DNA of 64,000 nt. It comes from Plantactinospora sp. BC1. Lineage in GTDB: Bacteria > Actinomycetota > Actinomycetes > Mycobacteriales > Micromonosporaceae. The notes under the pieces were generated by a model, which was given only the letters and a program-made list of their open reading frames with translations, was not told the DNA's origin and did no database searches. The position numbers and the translations under genes were made by a program. Positions 53,365-61,961 of the stretch are shown piece by piece. How positions within the stretch are numbered: position 1 is the stretch's first letter; the number at the start of each line of letters is the position of its first letter. The stretch is taken from NCBI RefSeq assembly GCF_003030345.1, contig NZ_CP028158.1:6696001-6760000 (forward strand), read 5' to 3'.

Positions 53365-54143
53365 GTGCGGTTCGCGACGAAGGTGGAGACGGCTCGCACC
53401 ATGCTCGCCCGAGCCTTCGATGCTGGGGCGCCGGTGGGCTGGGTGACGATGGACGAGGCGTATGGCCAGTCGAAGTCGCTGCGGGTGTGGCTGAAAGAGC
53501 GGGACATACCGCATGTGGTCGCGACCCGCCGCAACGACGACCTGGCCACCACCAGCATGGGACGCGCTCGTACCGACCAACTCATCGCCGCCCTACCCGC
53601 CCAGGCATGGTGTCGGCTGGGTGCTCACGGGCCACGCGAGTACTGGTGGGCGCGGGTGCCGATCCGGGTGCCCGCCTGGTGGAGACCCGGCCGTGGGCAC
53701 TGGCTCCTCGCCCGACGCAGCATCACCACCGGACAGATCGCCTACTACGTCTGCTACGGTCCCCGCCGCACCCGCCTGGTCGACCTCGCCCGGGTCGCCG
53801 GCGTCCGGTGGGCGGTCGAGGAATGCTTCCAGCAGGCGAAGAACGAGGCCGGTCTGGACGAGTACCAGGTTCGGGACCGGCGGGCCTGGTACGCCCACAT
53901 CACCCTCGCGATGGCCGCCTACGCCTGGCTGGTCGTGGCCCGATCCCCTGCCGTAAAAGGGGAACCGCCGCCAGCAACGGCATGATGATCGGCTACACCG
54001 TACCCGAGATCCGACGACTGCTCACCGCACTGACCGTGCGACGACCCCGCCCAGCAGGGCAGGTGCGGGCTTGGTCCCGATGGCGCCGACGACGCCAGTA
54101 CCAGGCACGACTCTGCCACTACCGACGACACGGCTACCCCTGA
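53365..54143 (+). mobile_element. IS701-family transposase remnant (truncated, frameshifted)
   Basis: From 53365 the frame gives the C-terminal half of an IS701-type DDE transposase: WVTMDEAYGQSKSLRVWL with the second Asp and RWAVEECFQQAKNEAGLDEY with the Glu. The N-terminal half with the first Asp is missing. Near 53955-53975, after an AAAAGGGG run, the homology moves to another frame (GYTVPEIRRLLTALTV) and ends at 54143. No terminal repeats were identified. The element is dead. Confidence 0.8.
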
Positions 54144-54375
54144 CACTGCCGTTGCAGTACTGACCGTCTGTCGCCCGGACGGGAATCAACTGCTTCCTCT
54201 CCTTGGCTGGCTCATCCGGCCAGGTCGCCTCGATCCGCTGCTGAAGTGCCGTCCGGGCGTTCATGAACCTGTCTATCGGAGCGGGCACTAGCCTGTTCGC
54301 CTACCAGGCGCGGTCTGGCCGGTGGGGCCGGAATCAGGCGGCGCGCCGCGTTGATCCTCTGCTAACGTTGCCTCC

Positions 54376-54396
54376 GTGGGCACGCTGATTCTTTAG
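54376..54396 (+). CDS. six-codon leader peptide ORF upstream of the ABC-F gene
   Basis: GTG GGC ACG CTG ATT CTT TAG encodes MGTLIL. It ends just before a strong hairpin and 148 bp before the ABC-F start. Short peptides in this position stall drug-bound ribosomes and open the downstream gene in many ABC-F and erm systems. Translation of this one is inferred from layout alone. Confidence 0.5.
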   Translation: MGTLIL

Positions 54397-54400
54397 TACG

Positions 54401-54434
54401 GGACACCGCGTCGAGGGTTCTCCGCGGTGGGTCC
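54401..54434 (+). promoter_or_regulatory. leader hairpin (attenuator candidate)
   Basis: GGAC+ACCGCG pairs with CGCGGT+GTCC around a 12-base loop, with a two-base bulge. It begins five bases after the leader-peptide stop, so a ribosome stalled on that ORF would cover or melt its base. No T-tract is seen. Confidence 0.5.
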
Positions 54435-54544
54435 TATGCGCGTTGTGCAGGCATGTCGCCGGCCGCGCGAGGTTCCCGTACGTTCACGCGCTCGCAGGAG
54501 CGCGGATTCTGCGGTGCCTATGTGCGCCGTGGGGAGGAACTCCC

Positions 54545-56371
54545 GTGACCCATACCCCGCAGTCCCTGTCCCAGGTGTCCGCGTCGCGCCCGCATCGGGT
54601 GTGCGTCATTCGTGGCGGAGCCGTGAGGTTCGCCGTACGCACCGTGCTGGCCGGGGTCGACCTCGTCGTCGGCCCCACCGAGCGAATCGCGGTGGTCGGC
54701 GACAACGGTGCCGGCAAGTCCACGCTTCTGCGAGTGCTCGCGGGAACGGTACGGCTGACAGCCGGCGACCGCGAAGTCGAACTGCCCGGTGGCATAGCGA
54801 TCGCCGAACAACAACCGCGATTCACCCCCAGCGCCACCGTTGCGGCCGCGCTTGACGACCTGCTCGCCGACATTCGCGGGCTGCAGGACGAGATCCAGCG
54901 GACCGCGGATCGGCTGGGGCACGTCGGCCCCGACGAGCAGGCTGTGCTGCTCGCGGGTTTGAGCGCGGCGATTGACCGGTTCGAAGCCCGTGACGGGTAT
55001 CAGCTTGATCAGAAGGTGGACGTGGGGCTCGAAAGGCTGGGATTGGGCGGTCTCGATCGATCCCGGCTGGTGAGCACGCTGTCCGGCGGCGAGAAGGCGA
55101 GGCTGGCGCTCGCGGCGGCGCTGGCGTCCGAGGCGGACTTGCTGCTGCTCGACGAGCCGACCAACGATCTCGATGGCGCCGGTATCGCATGGCTGGAGGA
55201 GCGCCTGGCAGCACACCGTGGGGCGCTGATTGTGGTCACCCATGATCGTGCGCTGCTGGACCGTTTCGCGACCGACATCGTGCATGTCGAGGGTGGCGCG
55301 TTGCGCCGATACGGCGACGGTTACGCCGGGTATCTCACCGCACGTGAGAGTGAACGGCGGCGGCTGCTGACCGAGTACGAGGCGTGGCGGCACGACCTTG
55401 CACGCCAGGAGGCTCTCGTCGCCGCCAACGCCTTCCGGCTCGACGCGATCCCGCGGAAGCTGGACAGATCGCTGTTCGGCCACGCCGCCTTCCGGGCACG
55501 CGGCCGAGATCACGGGGCGATGGGACGCATCCGGATGGCGAAGGAGCGAGTAGCTCGGCTGCGCGCAGTCCCCGCCCCGCGGCCCGCCGATCCGCTGCGG
55601 TTCACGCCGGCCTTCACCGAGCCCGCGTCCGCCGATGCGGATTCCCTGATCCGCGCGGACGGTGTCCACCTCGGAGCAGACGGGTCGGCGCCGAGGCTCT
55701 TGCTGGAGTCGCTCGAGGTGTCGGTCGGTGACCGGCTGCTGATCTCGGGGCCCAACGGGGCGGGCAAGACCACGCTGCTGCGCGTTTTGGCGGGCGAACT
55801 CGCACCCCAGCGCGGGACCGTCCGGCACCGACCCGGTATTCGTGTTGCATGGTTGCGGCAGGACATCACGACCGGTTCGCCCGCGACACTGCTCGAGGTC
55901 TTCGCCGCTGCTACCGCCGCCTATCAGGAGGACGCTGCGGACACACTGCTGCGCCTCGGATTGTTCCACCCTGACGACCTGGGCCGGCCGGTGGCGCACC
56001 TGTCGGTCGGGCAGCGTCGGCGCCTCGAAGTCGCTCTCGCCGTCACGCGACCCAGCGATCTTCTGCTGCTGGACGAGCCCACGAACCACCTGGCTCCCGA
56101 ACTGCTTGAGCAACTCCAGCAAGCGCTGCTCACCTACCCCGGCGCCGTCCTCACCGTCACCCACGATCGGCGGTGGCGCGAGCGAGCGGATACCGCGGCC
56201 TCAACGGCGCAGATCCACGTGGCCCCCGGCGGCTTCGTCAGCCTTTCCGGATCGGAAAGCCTACAGCAGGCAACCCTCACCGACGGTCATCGGGATTTGG
56301 CCAATGTGGCGCGGCATCCAAAGCCTGATCTGAACCCTCAAACGGTCCTCCAAGAGCGTGTTGAGAAGTGA
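54545..56371 (+). CDS. ABC-F family ATPase (ribosome protection type)
   Basis: A 608-residue protein with two ABC domains and no membrane helices. First Walker A GDNGAGKST (52-60), signature LSGGEKARLALA (about 179-190), Walker B LLLLDEPTNDL; second Walker A GPNGAGKTT (about 402), signature LSVGQRRRLEV, LLLLDEPTNHLAP. The interdomain linker is about 90 residues and basic (RRLLTEYEAWRHDLARQEA), as in antibiotic-resistance ABC-F proteins. GTG at 54545 follows GGGGAGGAA. The leader suggests drug-inducible expression. Which antibiotic class is unclear. Confidence 0.9.
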   Translation: MTHTPQSLSQVSASRPHRVCVIRGGAVRFAVRTVLAGVDLVVGPTERIAVVGDNGAGKSTLLRVLAGTVRLTAGDREVELPGGIAIAEQQPRFTPSATVAAALDDLLADIRGLQDEIQRTADRLGHVGPDEQAVLLAGLSAAIDRFEARDGYQLDQKVDVGLERLGLGGLDRSRLVSTLSGGEKARLALAAALASEADLLLLDEPTNDLDGAGIAWLEERLAAHRGALIVVTHDRALLDRFATDIVHVEGGALRRYGDGYAGYLTARESERRRLLTEYEAWRHDLARQEALVAANAFRLDAIPRKLDRSLFGHAAFRARGRDHGAMGRIRMAKERVARLRAVPAPRPADPLRFTPAFTEPASADADSLIRADGVHLGADGSAPRLLLESLEVSVGDRLLISGPNGAGKTTLLRVLAGELAPQRGTVRHRPGIRVAWLRQDITTGSPATLLEVFAAATAAYQEDAADTLLRLGLFHPDDLGRPVAHLSVGQRRRLEVALAVTRPSDLLLLDEPTNHLAPELLEQLQQALLTYPGAVLTVTHDRRWRERADTAASTAQIHVAPGGFVSLSGSESLQQATLTDGHRDLANVARHPKPDLNPQTVLQERVEK

Positions 56372-56405
56372 TCTCGCTTGTCGTTGGCGTGGTCGGCAGC
56401 GAGGT

Positions 56406-56846
56406 CTATGTCGATCGGTGGGCTTGGCAGATCGTTGCGAGGTGCTGGTTTCGGACTGTGATGAGCTCGGTCATGTATCGGTCGAGTAGCAGGGCTTCGG
56501 TGAGCCGGCCGAGTAGACCGTACGGTGCGGCGAAGTCGATGACGTCGCGCATGAGCGTCGCGTCGTCGGTCTGTGGTTCGAAGTAGTGGGCATGCCACCA
56601 CACGGCGAACGGTCCGGAGATCTGTTCATCGACGAAGTACCTTGGCCGGGTATAGGCGGTGATCCGTGAGGTCATTCTCCAAGATCGGCCCAGGTGTCGT
56701 GCCTGCCAGGTCACCTCGTCGCCGAGCTTCAGCTGTCCGGTGGTCACGCCGCCGATGGCCCGTTCACCGCTGACTGCCATGGAGGCGGTGTGGACATCGA
56801 CGGCAAGCGAGGTGTCGAACACGAGCTCGGCTGGACCGCGCCCCAT
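56406..56846 (-). CDS. SRPBCC-family protein
   Basis: A 146-residue protein with VFDTSLAVDVHTASMAVSGE, VTWQARHLGRSWRMTSRIT, RPRYFVDEQISGPF and APYGLLGRLTEALLLDRYM, the pattern of actinobacterial START/SRPBCC proteins related to cell-division inhibitor-type annotations. The N-terminus is about 10 residues shorter than usual and an in-frame stop lies directly before the ATG, so the gene may be slightly truncated. Located after the ABC-F gene, convergent with it. Confidence 0.75.
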   Translation of the reverse strand: MGRGPAELVFDTSLAVDVHTASMAVSGERAIGGVTTGQLKLGDEVTWQARHLGRSWRMTSRITAYTRPRYFVDEQISGPFAVWWHAHYFEPQTDDATLMRDVIDFAAPYGLLGRLTEALLLDRYMTELITVRNQHLATICQAHRST

Positions 56847-56969
56847 TCACGCCCGTCGCCCGAAACCACCCCAACCCTGCCAATCAGATGCCCTCTTCTA
56901 AACACCGCTTCGCACCGTGTACTCAGGGTGAGGCGCCTTGCCTGTCCTCACCCTGAGCCCGGCGGAGTA

Positions 56970-57452
56970 TCACTCCCTCCACTGCTGCGCCGGGGATACA
57001 CCGGGCAGCGGCTTGCCGATGAGGGCCAGCGGGATGAAGAAGCTGACCTGGCCGATGGCCATGATCAGCGTGGCGAGGGCTTTGTCGTCGTAGTATCGGC
57101 TCGCTTCGGCGTACAGGTCGTCACTGACGCGTTCACCGGTCGGGTTGGCGGTGAGGACGGCTTCGACCAGCATCAGCGCGATGCGTTCGGCGTCGGTGAA
57201 GGAGGAAGCGTCGCGCCAGGACGCTACAGCGGCGATGCGGTCCTCGGGTTCGCCGGCCTTGCGGAGGTTGCCGGTGTGCAGGCTGGTCAGGTAGTCGTTG
57301 CCGACGATCTGTCCGGCGCGCAGCTGGAGCAGGCTGATGGTGGTCTGCGGCACGGAACCGTTGCCGGTGGCCTTGAACAGGGCGCCGCCGATCTCGCCCA
57401 GCTCGGGGACGAGTCGCATGGGGTTCGGCAGACGTGACTGGAGTTCGCGCAT
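56970..57452 (-). CDS. carboxymuconolactone decarboxylase-like protein lacking the CxxC
   Basis: A 160-residue helical protein of the AhpD/CMD fold. In the usual position of the peroxidatic motif (GCxYCxxxH) it reads GQIVGNDYLTSLHTGNL, so both Cys are absent while the His is kept. ATG at 57452 follows AAAGG; another ATG at 57488 overlaps the MFS stop. Last gene of the minus-strand operon opposite the ECF sigma gene; CMD proteins are standard targets of ECF41 sigma factors. Confidence 0.82.
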   Translation of the reverse strand: MRELQSRLPNPMRLVPELGEIGGALFKATGNGSVPQTTISLLQLRAGQIVGNDYLTSLHTGNLRKAGEPEDRIAAVASWRDASSFTDAERIALMLVEAVLTANPTGERVSDDLYAEASRYYDDKALATLIMAIGQVSFFIPLALIGKPLPGVSPAQQWRE

Positions 57453-57484
57453 GGTGGCGTACCTTTCTGAATCTTGGTGGTCTC

Positions 57485-58921
57485 TCATCGCTCTGACGGA
57501 TCCGGCGTGGCGAAGGTGACCGCCTGCAGGCGGCCCGGCTCGCGCATCGGCAGCAGGACGGTGGCGAGGATGGCGGTCAGGTAGAACGCGCCCGCGCCGA
57601 GCATGCCGGCGGTGTAGCCGCCGGTGAGCGCCTCGGGCAGGGGCGTGCCGGGTGGCTGGTTCGTGGTGGCGATGCTCGCCAGGACGGCCAGTCCTACGGC
57701 GCCGCCGATCTGCTGGCTGGTGTTGACCAGCCCGGAGGCGATGCCTGAGTCCTGGGGTGCGACGCCGTGCACGCCGCCGATGGTGGCGGCGACGAAGCCG
57801 ATCCCCAGGCCGATGCCGCCGAGCAGTTGTGCGGGCAGCAGCACGAGCACAGCGTTCTGGTCCGGGGTAAGCAGGCTGAACCAGCCCATCGCCGCGGCGG
57901 CCACCGCCATGCCGATCGCGAGGATGTTGCGGGTGCTGGTGCGGGCCTGCAGTGCCGGGCCGATGAGTCCGGAGCCGATGCCGACACCGATCGCGAACGG
58001 CAGGTACGCCAGCCCGGTGATCATCGGCGAGTACTGCTTGATCGTTTGCATGTACAGGGTGAGGAAGTAGAAGGTGGCCAGTTGCCCGGCGCCCATCAGC
58101 AGCATCACCAGGTTGACGCCGAGCCGGTCGCGGTCACTGAGTACCCGGCGCGGCAGCATCGGGCTGCGGGCGCCGTGCTGGATCAACACGAACGCGGTGA
58201 GCAGCGCGACGGCGGTCGCGGCGAAGGTCACGGTGAGGCGGTCGCCGAGGCCGTGGGATCCGGCGCGGTTGATGGCGTAGACCAGCGACCCGAGGCCGAC
58301 GGTGACGGTGGTCGCTCCGGGCAGGTCGATCCCGCCGCGTTCGCGGGTGCCGGGTACCACGGCGGTGGTGCCGGCTAGGACCAGCAGGACGATCGGGATG
58401 TTGATGAACATGATCCATCGCCAGCCCAGGTATTCGGTGAGGGCGCCGCCGAGCAGCAGGCCGACCACCGAGCCGAGGCCGCCCATCGCCCCGTACACGC
58501 CCAGTGCCTTGTTGCGTTGCGGCCCGGCGGGGAACGTGTCGGCCAGCAGTGACAACGCTGCCGGGGCGACGATCGCGGCGCCGACGCCCTGCAGGACCCG
58601 GGCGGCGATCAGGACGCCGCCGTTGCCGGCCAGGCCACCTAGTAGTGAGGCGGCCAGGAAGACCAGCAGGCCGATGCGGAGCATTCTGCGGCGGCCGAAC
58701 AGGTCGCCGGTGCGGCCGCCGGCCAGCAGCAGGCCGCCGAAGGCCAGGGCGTAGGCGGTGAGAACCCAGTCCAGGTCGGCCTCGGCGATCTTGAGTCCGT
58801 TGCCGATCACCGGCAGGCCGACGGTCACGATGGTGCCGTCCATCACCATCAGCAGTTGCGCGGCGGCGATCACCAGCAGTGCCGGGCCGCTTCGTTCACG
58901 ATGTCCGGTGTACGAGGTCAT
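57485..58921 (-). CDS. MFS drug transporter, DHA2/EmrB type
   Basis: A 478-residue protein with 14 hydrophobic helices. LMVMDGTIVTVGLPVIG (motif D1), GRTGDLFGRRRML (motif A) and GPAIVAPAALSLL-like motif C identify the DHA2 family. GAGGAA precedes the ATG. It lies 11 bp downstream of the serine hydrolase gene and overlaps a possible start of the CMD gene, so the three are one operon. Likely a proton-driven exporter of drugs or metabolites. Confidence 0.92.
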   Translation of the reverse strand: MTSYTGHRERSGPALLVIAAAQLLMVMDGTIVTVGLPVIGNGLKIAEADLDWVLTAYALAFGGLLLAGGRTGDLFGRRRMLRIGLLVFLAASLLGGLAGNGGVLIAARVLQGVGAAIVAPAALSLLADTFPAGPQRNKALGVYGAMGGLGSVVGLLLGGALTEYLGWRWIMFINIPIVLLVLAGTTAVVPGTRERGGIDLPGATTVTVGLGSLVYAINRAGSHGLGDRLTVTFAATAVALLTAFVLIQHGARSPMLPRRVLSDRDRLGVNLVMLLMGAGQLATFYFLTLYMQTIKQYSPMITGLAYLPFAIGVGIGSGLIGPALQARTSTRNILAIGMAVAAAAMGWFSLLTPDQNAVLVLLPAQLLGGIGLGIGFVAATIGGVHGVAPQDSGIASGLVNTSQQIGGAVGLAVLASIATTNQPPGTPLPEALTGGYTAGMLGAGAFYLTAILATVLLPMREPGRLQAVTFATPDPSER

Positions 58922-58932
58922 GTGTGCGTTCC

Positions 58933-60081
58933 TCAGTCGCTCGTGGCGGCGTGGTGGACGGCGGCGGCGAGCCGGTCGTGTTCGGGATAGGACCAGCCGA
59001 ACCCGAACTGGCGCCGGGTGTAGCCGAACGCGATGCCGCTGTGTGGGTCGGCGAACGACTCGGAGCCGGCCGAGCCGTCGTGTCCGAACGCGTTCGCGCT
59101 GAGGAACGGGTAGCGCAGGCCCTTGGCTTGGAATCCGAGCGCGTAGTTGCCCTGCTTTCCCCGGACCAGGTCGCCGCCGGTGGAATGCAGCATGGCGAAC
59201 TTCCCGATGGTGTCGGGCGTGAGCAGCGAGGGCCGGCCGTTGCAGCCCCAGACGGCCGCGGCGTACAGGCCCGCCAGACCGCGTGCGCTGCCCACTCCAC
59301 CGGCGGAGGACGGGCCGTTCCCGCGTACCGCACGGGTGTTGGCGAAGGCCACCTGGTCCAGCGGCGGCGTGCTGTTGAGCCCGTAGCCGATGCCGGTGAT
59401 GCTGTGCGGGCCGGGCACGTTCGCCCAGAACGCCGCTTCCTGCTCCGGTGTGGCCGACCACCACTGAATCGGCAGGAACCGCTCCTCCTGCGCCTCCGGC
59501 AACCCCAGATAAAGATCCAATGCGTACGGGACACGGACGCGCTCCTCGTACATCTGCTGCAGCGACTGACCGGTCGCCCGCCGAACCACCTCGGCGATCA
59601 CGGCGAACGTGACGAAACCGCCGTAGCCGTACGCCGAACCCGGCTTCCAGTACGGCCGCTGCCCGGCCAGCCGGCGGGCGGTCATCGCGTCGTCGGCCAG
59701 TTCCGCGGCGGTCAGCCCGCCGTCGACGCCGATCACACCTGAACGGTGGGTGAGTACGTCGCGTACCGTGATCGCGTCCTTGCCGGCGGCGGCGAACTCG
59801 GGCCAGTACCCGGCCACCGGCCGATCGACCTCGACGATCCCCTCCTGCGCCAGCAACGCCACCACCACCGTCGCGGCGCCCTTCGTGGACGAGTAGACCC
59901 CCGTCAGCGTGTCACCGCTGACCTGCGGCCCCGCCCACAGGTCGACGGCCAGTCGGCCGCCCGCATAGGCGGCGAGCTGCGACCCCACCTGGCCGCCCTG
60001 CTCGGCGACCACCGCCGCGTACTCCTCGCGGACCTGGGCGAATCCTTCCGCGACATAGCCGTACACTTCCGGATGACTCAT
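58933..60081 (-). CDS. serine hydrolase, class C beta-lactamase/esterase-like
   Basis: A 382-residue protein of the beta-lactamase-like family. The nucleophile motif SSTKG (SxxK) lies at about 67-71, YGYGG replaces YxN near the second motif, and HDGSAGS replaces KTG, as in EstB-type esterases. There is no signal peptide, so it is cytoplasmic. First gene of an operon whose promoter looks ECF41-dependent. An ester substrate is more likely than a beta-lactam. Confidence 0.88.
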   Translation of the reverse strand: MSHPEVYGYVAEGFAQVREEYAAVVAEQGGQVGSQLAAYAGGRLAVDLWAGPQVSGDTLTGVYSSTKGAATVVVALLAQEGIVEVDRPVAGYWPEFAAAGKDAITVRDVLTHRSGVIGVDGGLTAAELADDAMTARRLAGQRPYWKPGSAYGYGGFVTFAVIAEVVRRATGQSLQQMYEERVRVPYALDLYLGLPEAQEERFLPIQWWSATPEQEAAFWANVPGPHSITGIGYGLNSTPPLDQVAFANTRAVRGNGPSSAGGVGSARGLAGLYAAAVWGCNGRPSLLTPDTIGKFAMLHSTGGDLVRGKQGNYALGFQAKGLRYPFLSANAFGHDGSAGSESFADPHSGIAFGYTRRQFGFGWSYPEHDRLAAAVHHAATSD

Positions 60082-60116
60082 GATCAGCAACCTCTCGTTC
60101 GAATGATCGCCGTCAT

Positions 60117-60143
60117 GACGGATCCCGATCGGTGATGGTGACC
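60117..60143 (-). promoter_or_regulatory. ECF41-like promoter driving the hydrolase-MFS-CMD operon
   Basis: Reading the minus strand: GGTCACC (60143-60137), a 16-base spacer, CGTC (60120-60117). This fits the ECF41 consensus TGTCACA-N16-CGTC. The hydrolase start codon is 36 bp downstream. Confidence 0.65.
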
Positions 60144-60170
60144 GGTCACCTTTTCGCGGACTGCCGCGTC
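60144..60170 (+). promoter_or_regulatory. ECF41-like promoter driving the sigma gene
   Basis: GGTCACC (60144-60150), a 16-base spacer, CGTC (60167-60170), 37 bp before the GTG of the sigma gene. The -35 is contiguous with the -35 of the opposite promoter, forming the palindrome GGTGACCGGTCACC (60137-60150). Confidence 0.7.
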
Positions 60171-60207
60171 AGCGGTACGACGCAGTCGAGGAGAGGGAAA
60201 CTTCACC

Positions 60208-61095
60208 GTGAACGCCGACAACTTTCTGGCCGTGCAGTTCCAGGGCCATCGTCCCCATCTGAAGGCGGTCGCCTACCGCATGCTCGGCTCGCTGACCGAC
60301 GCCGAAGACGCGGTGCAGGAGGCCTGGCTGCGCCTGGCTCGCGCCGACGCCGACGACATCGACAACCTCGCCGGCTGGCTGACCACGGTGGTGGGCCGGG
60401 TGTGTCTGGACATGCTTCGCGCACGCAAAGCACGCCGTGAAGAGCCGATAGAGGATCGGCTACCGGATCCGGTGGTCAGCCGGGAAACCGGCGCCGACCC
60501 GGAGCAGCAGGCGCTGCTGGCCGACTCGGTAGGACTGGCCCTGCTCGTGGTGCTGGAGTCGCTGACGCCGGCCGAACGGCTGGCGTTCGTGCTGCACGAC
60601 ATGTTCGGCCTGCCGTTCGAGCAGATCGCCCCGATCGTGGACCGCACACCCGTGGCCGCCAAGAAACTCGCCAGCCGTGCACGCCAACGGGTCCGCGGCG
60701 CGACCCCGAGCCCGGATCCTGATCTGACCGGTCAGCGTCGCGTGGTGGACGCCTTCCTGACCGCCGCCCGCGGCGGCGACTTCGACGCGCTGCTGGCCAT
60801 CCTCGACCCGGACGTGGTGCTGCGCGCCGACGGCGGCGTACTCAACGGCGGCATGAAGATCATCCGTGGTGCCGCAGCCGTGGCCGGCCAACTCGCCACC
60901 TTCCAGCGCATGGCCACCACCTCGCACACGCGTCCGGCCCTCATCAACGGGATCGCCGGCCTGGTCAACACCGTCGACGACCGACTCATCTCGGTGATGA
61001 GCTTCACCGTCGCCGACGGCAGCCTCGCCGCGATCGACATCCTGTCCGACCCCGACCGGCTCGCCCAACTCGATCTCACCAAACTGCAGTCGTGA
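60208..61095 (+). CDS. sigJ: ECF41-type RNA polymerase sigma factor with SnoaL-like domain
   Basis: A 295-residue sigma factor. Region 2 (about 10-75, AYRMLGSLTDAEDAVQEAWL), linker RLPDP (84-88, cf. WLPEP in ECF41), region 4 (about 115-165, LTPAERLAFVLHDMFGLPFE) and a C-terminal SnoaL-like domain containing DGG (about 208) and DPDRL (near the end, cf. NPDKL). The fused domain replaces a separate anti-sigma factor. GTG at 60208 follows GAGGAGAGGG. The gene symbol reflects the SigJ name used for this family and is not an orthology proof. Confidence 0.9.
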   Translation: MNADNFLAVQFQGHRPHLKAVAYRMLGSLTDAEDAVQEAWLRLARADADDIDNLAGWLTTVVGRVCLDMLRARKARREEPIEDRLPDPVVSRETGADPEQQALLADSVGLALLVVLESLTPAERLAFVLHDMFGLPFEQIAPIVDRTPVAAKKLASRARQRVRGATPSPDPDLTGQRRVVDAFLTAARGGDFDALLAILDPDVVLRADGGVLNGGMKIIRGAAAVAGQLATFQRMATTSHTRPALINGIAGLVNTVDDRLISVMSFTVADGSLAAIDILSDPDRLAQLDLTKLQS

Positions 61096-61652
61096 ATCCC
61101 GCCATCCGTCTTTCATCGGCAACAAGATCCTAATTCGCTCGTCGACGGCTCCTGGCCCGCAGGATGGTAAAACGGACGGGCACAGCCACCCGCGAAGATC
61201 GGGTGCTCGCTCATCGACTAGCAGCGGGTACGCGATCACGACGGTGCGTATGCCATCCGATTACAGCACGTCGCGCTGGACATGGAATTTCGATCATGAG
61301 GGTGGGGCCAAGGGGGCCGTTGCGTTCTCGAGTCGGTAGACATGTCGAACCGCGGATCCCGGTCGGGATTCAGATCGTTTGGGCGAGTTCAGTGAACGTT
61401 GCGGCGACGCAGAGCGTCGGTGGCGCTTCGTGTCCGAGTTCGTAGTGTCCGCGTCGCAGGTCTTGCATGAAGGCGTGTCCGGCGATGATCAGCAACCGGC
61501 AACGCAACAGAGCCCGCTCGGGCCCAGAGGACCGCTGCGGAACCACCTGCATAATCATGTGCTCCTAGTTTGCTCCCAACGTAAGGAGCGACCACAAAAT
61601 GACTCGTTACCGATGATTTGGTAACGGACCATTTGACCCACTTATACAGCTA
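61096..61652. other. 557-bp intergenic region with mobile-element debris
   Basis: No intact gene is supported. The composition is less GC-rich than the neighbouring genes. The minus strand at about 61370-61490 carries a transposase tail (see separate entry). The right edge is the tRNA-derived 47-mer. Confidence 0.6.
61370..61490 (-). mobile_element. C-terminal fragment of an IS6-type transposase
   Basis: On the minus strand the frame reads IIAGHAFMQDLRRGHYELG and ends TFTELAQTI-stop at 61370, the closing segment I associate with actinobacterial IS6-family transposases. The DDE core is absent. Family call is from motif memory. Confidence 0.55.
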
Positions 61653-61699
61653 GTGGGCGATACTGGGTTTGAACCAGTGACCTCTTCCGTGTCAAGGAA
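61653..61699 (-). tRNA. 3' fragment of tRNA-Val(GAC), probable integration att site
   Basis: On the minus strand these 47 bases read as the 3' part of tRNA-Val: anticodon loop TTGACAC with anticodon GAC, variable loop, T-arm GGTTCAAACCC and acceptor strand up to CGCCCAC. The 5' half (D-arm and first acceptor strand) is missing; homology stops inside the anticodon stem. Truncated tRNA 3' ends of this length are the usual att sites left by integrative elements. Confidence 0.75.
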
Positions 61700-61961
61700 C
61701 GCCCCGCAACCCTTTGACCAGCAACGACGTGACCGACCGTGGATTGGGCAGAGACGATACCCGCAGGCCAGGCCAGTTGAGCGCGGCTCAGCGCCACTGG
61801 GAGCGCGCCACCGCTCCCAACCTGCTCTCCGTAACGGTGATCGGACCCGAGCACCAACGATGGCAATCCTCGCCAGCGTGATCGACCCGTCCCACGTCAG
61901 CGCCTACGACCGGATACTCGAACTGCAGAGGCCCAGCTCGCCCCAGGCCCAGCGTATTACG

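Larger units (their letters stand above)
54144..54544. other. 401-bp leader and upstream region of the ABC-F gene
   Basis: No full gene is supported. The last 170 bp form a regulatory leader with a tiny ORF (54376-54396) and a stable hairpin (54401-54434), listed separately. A minus-strand frame at 54022-54288 exists but has no recognisable product. Confidence 0.6.

Noticed and set aside
54022-54288. Minus-strand frame with NARTALQQRIEATWPDEPA
   Set aside because: Part overlaps the IS701 remnant, no family recognised, and it may only be debris of the insertion.
61653-61860. Open frame beginning GDTGFEPVTSSVSR
   Set aside because: This is translation through the tRNA-derived att sequence, a common false gene; the real coding part starts later.
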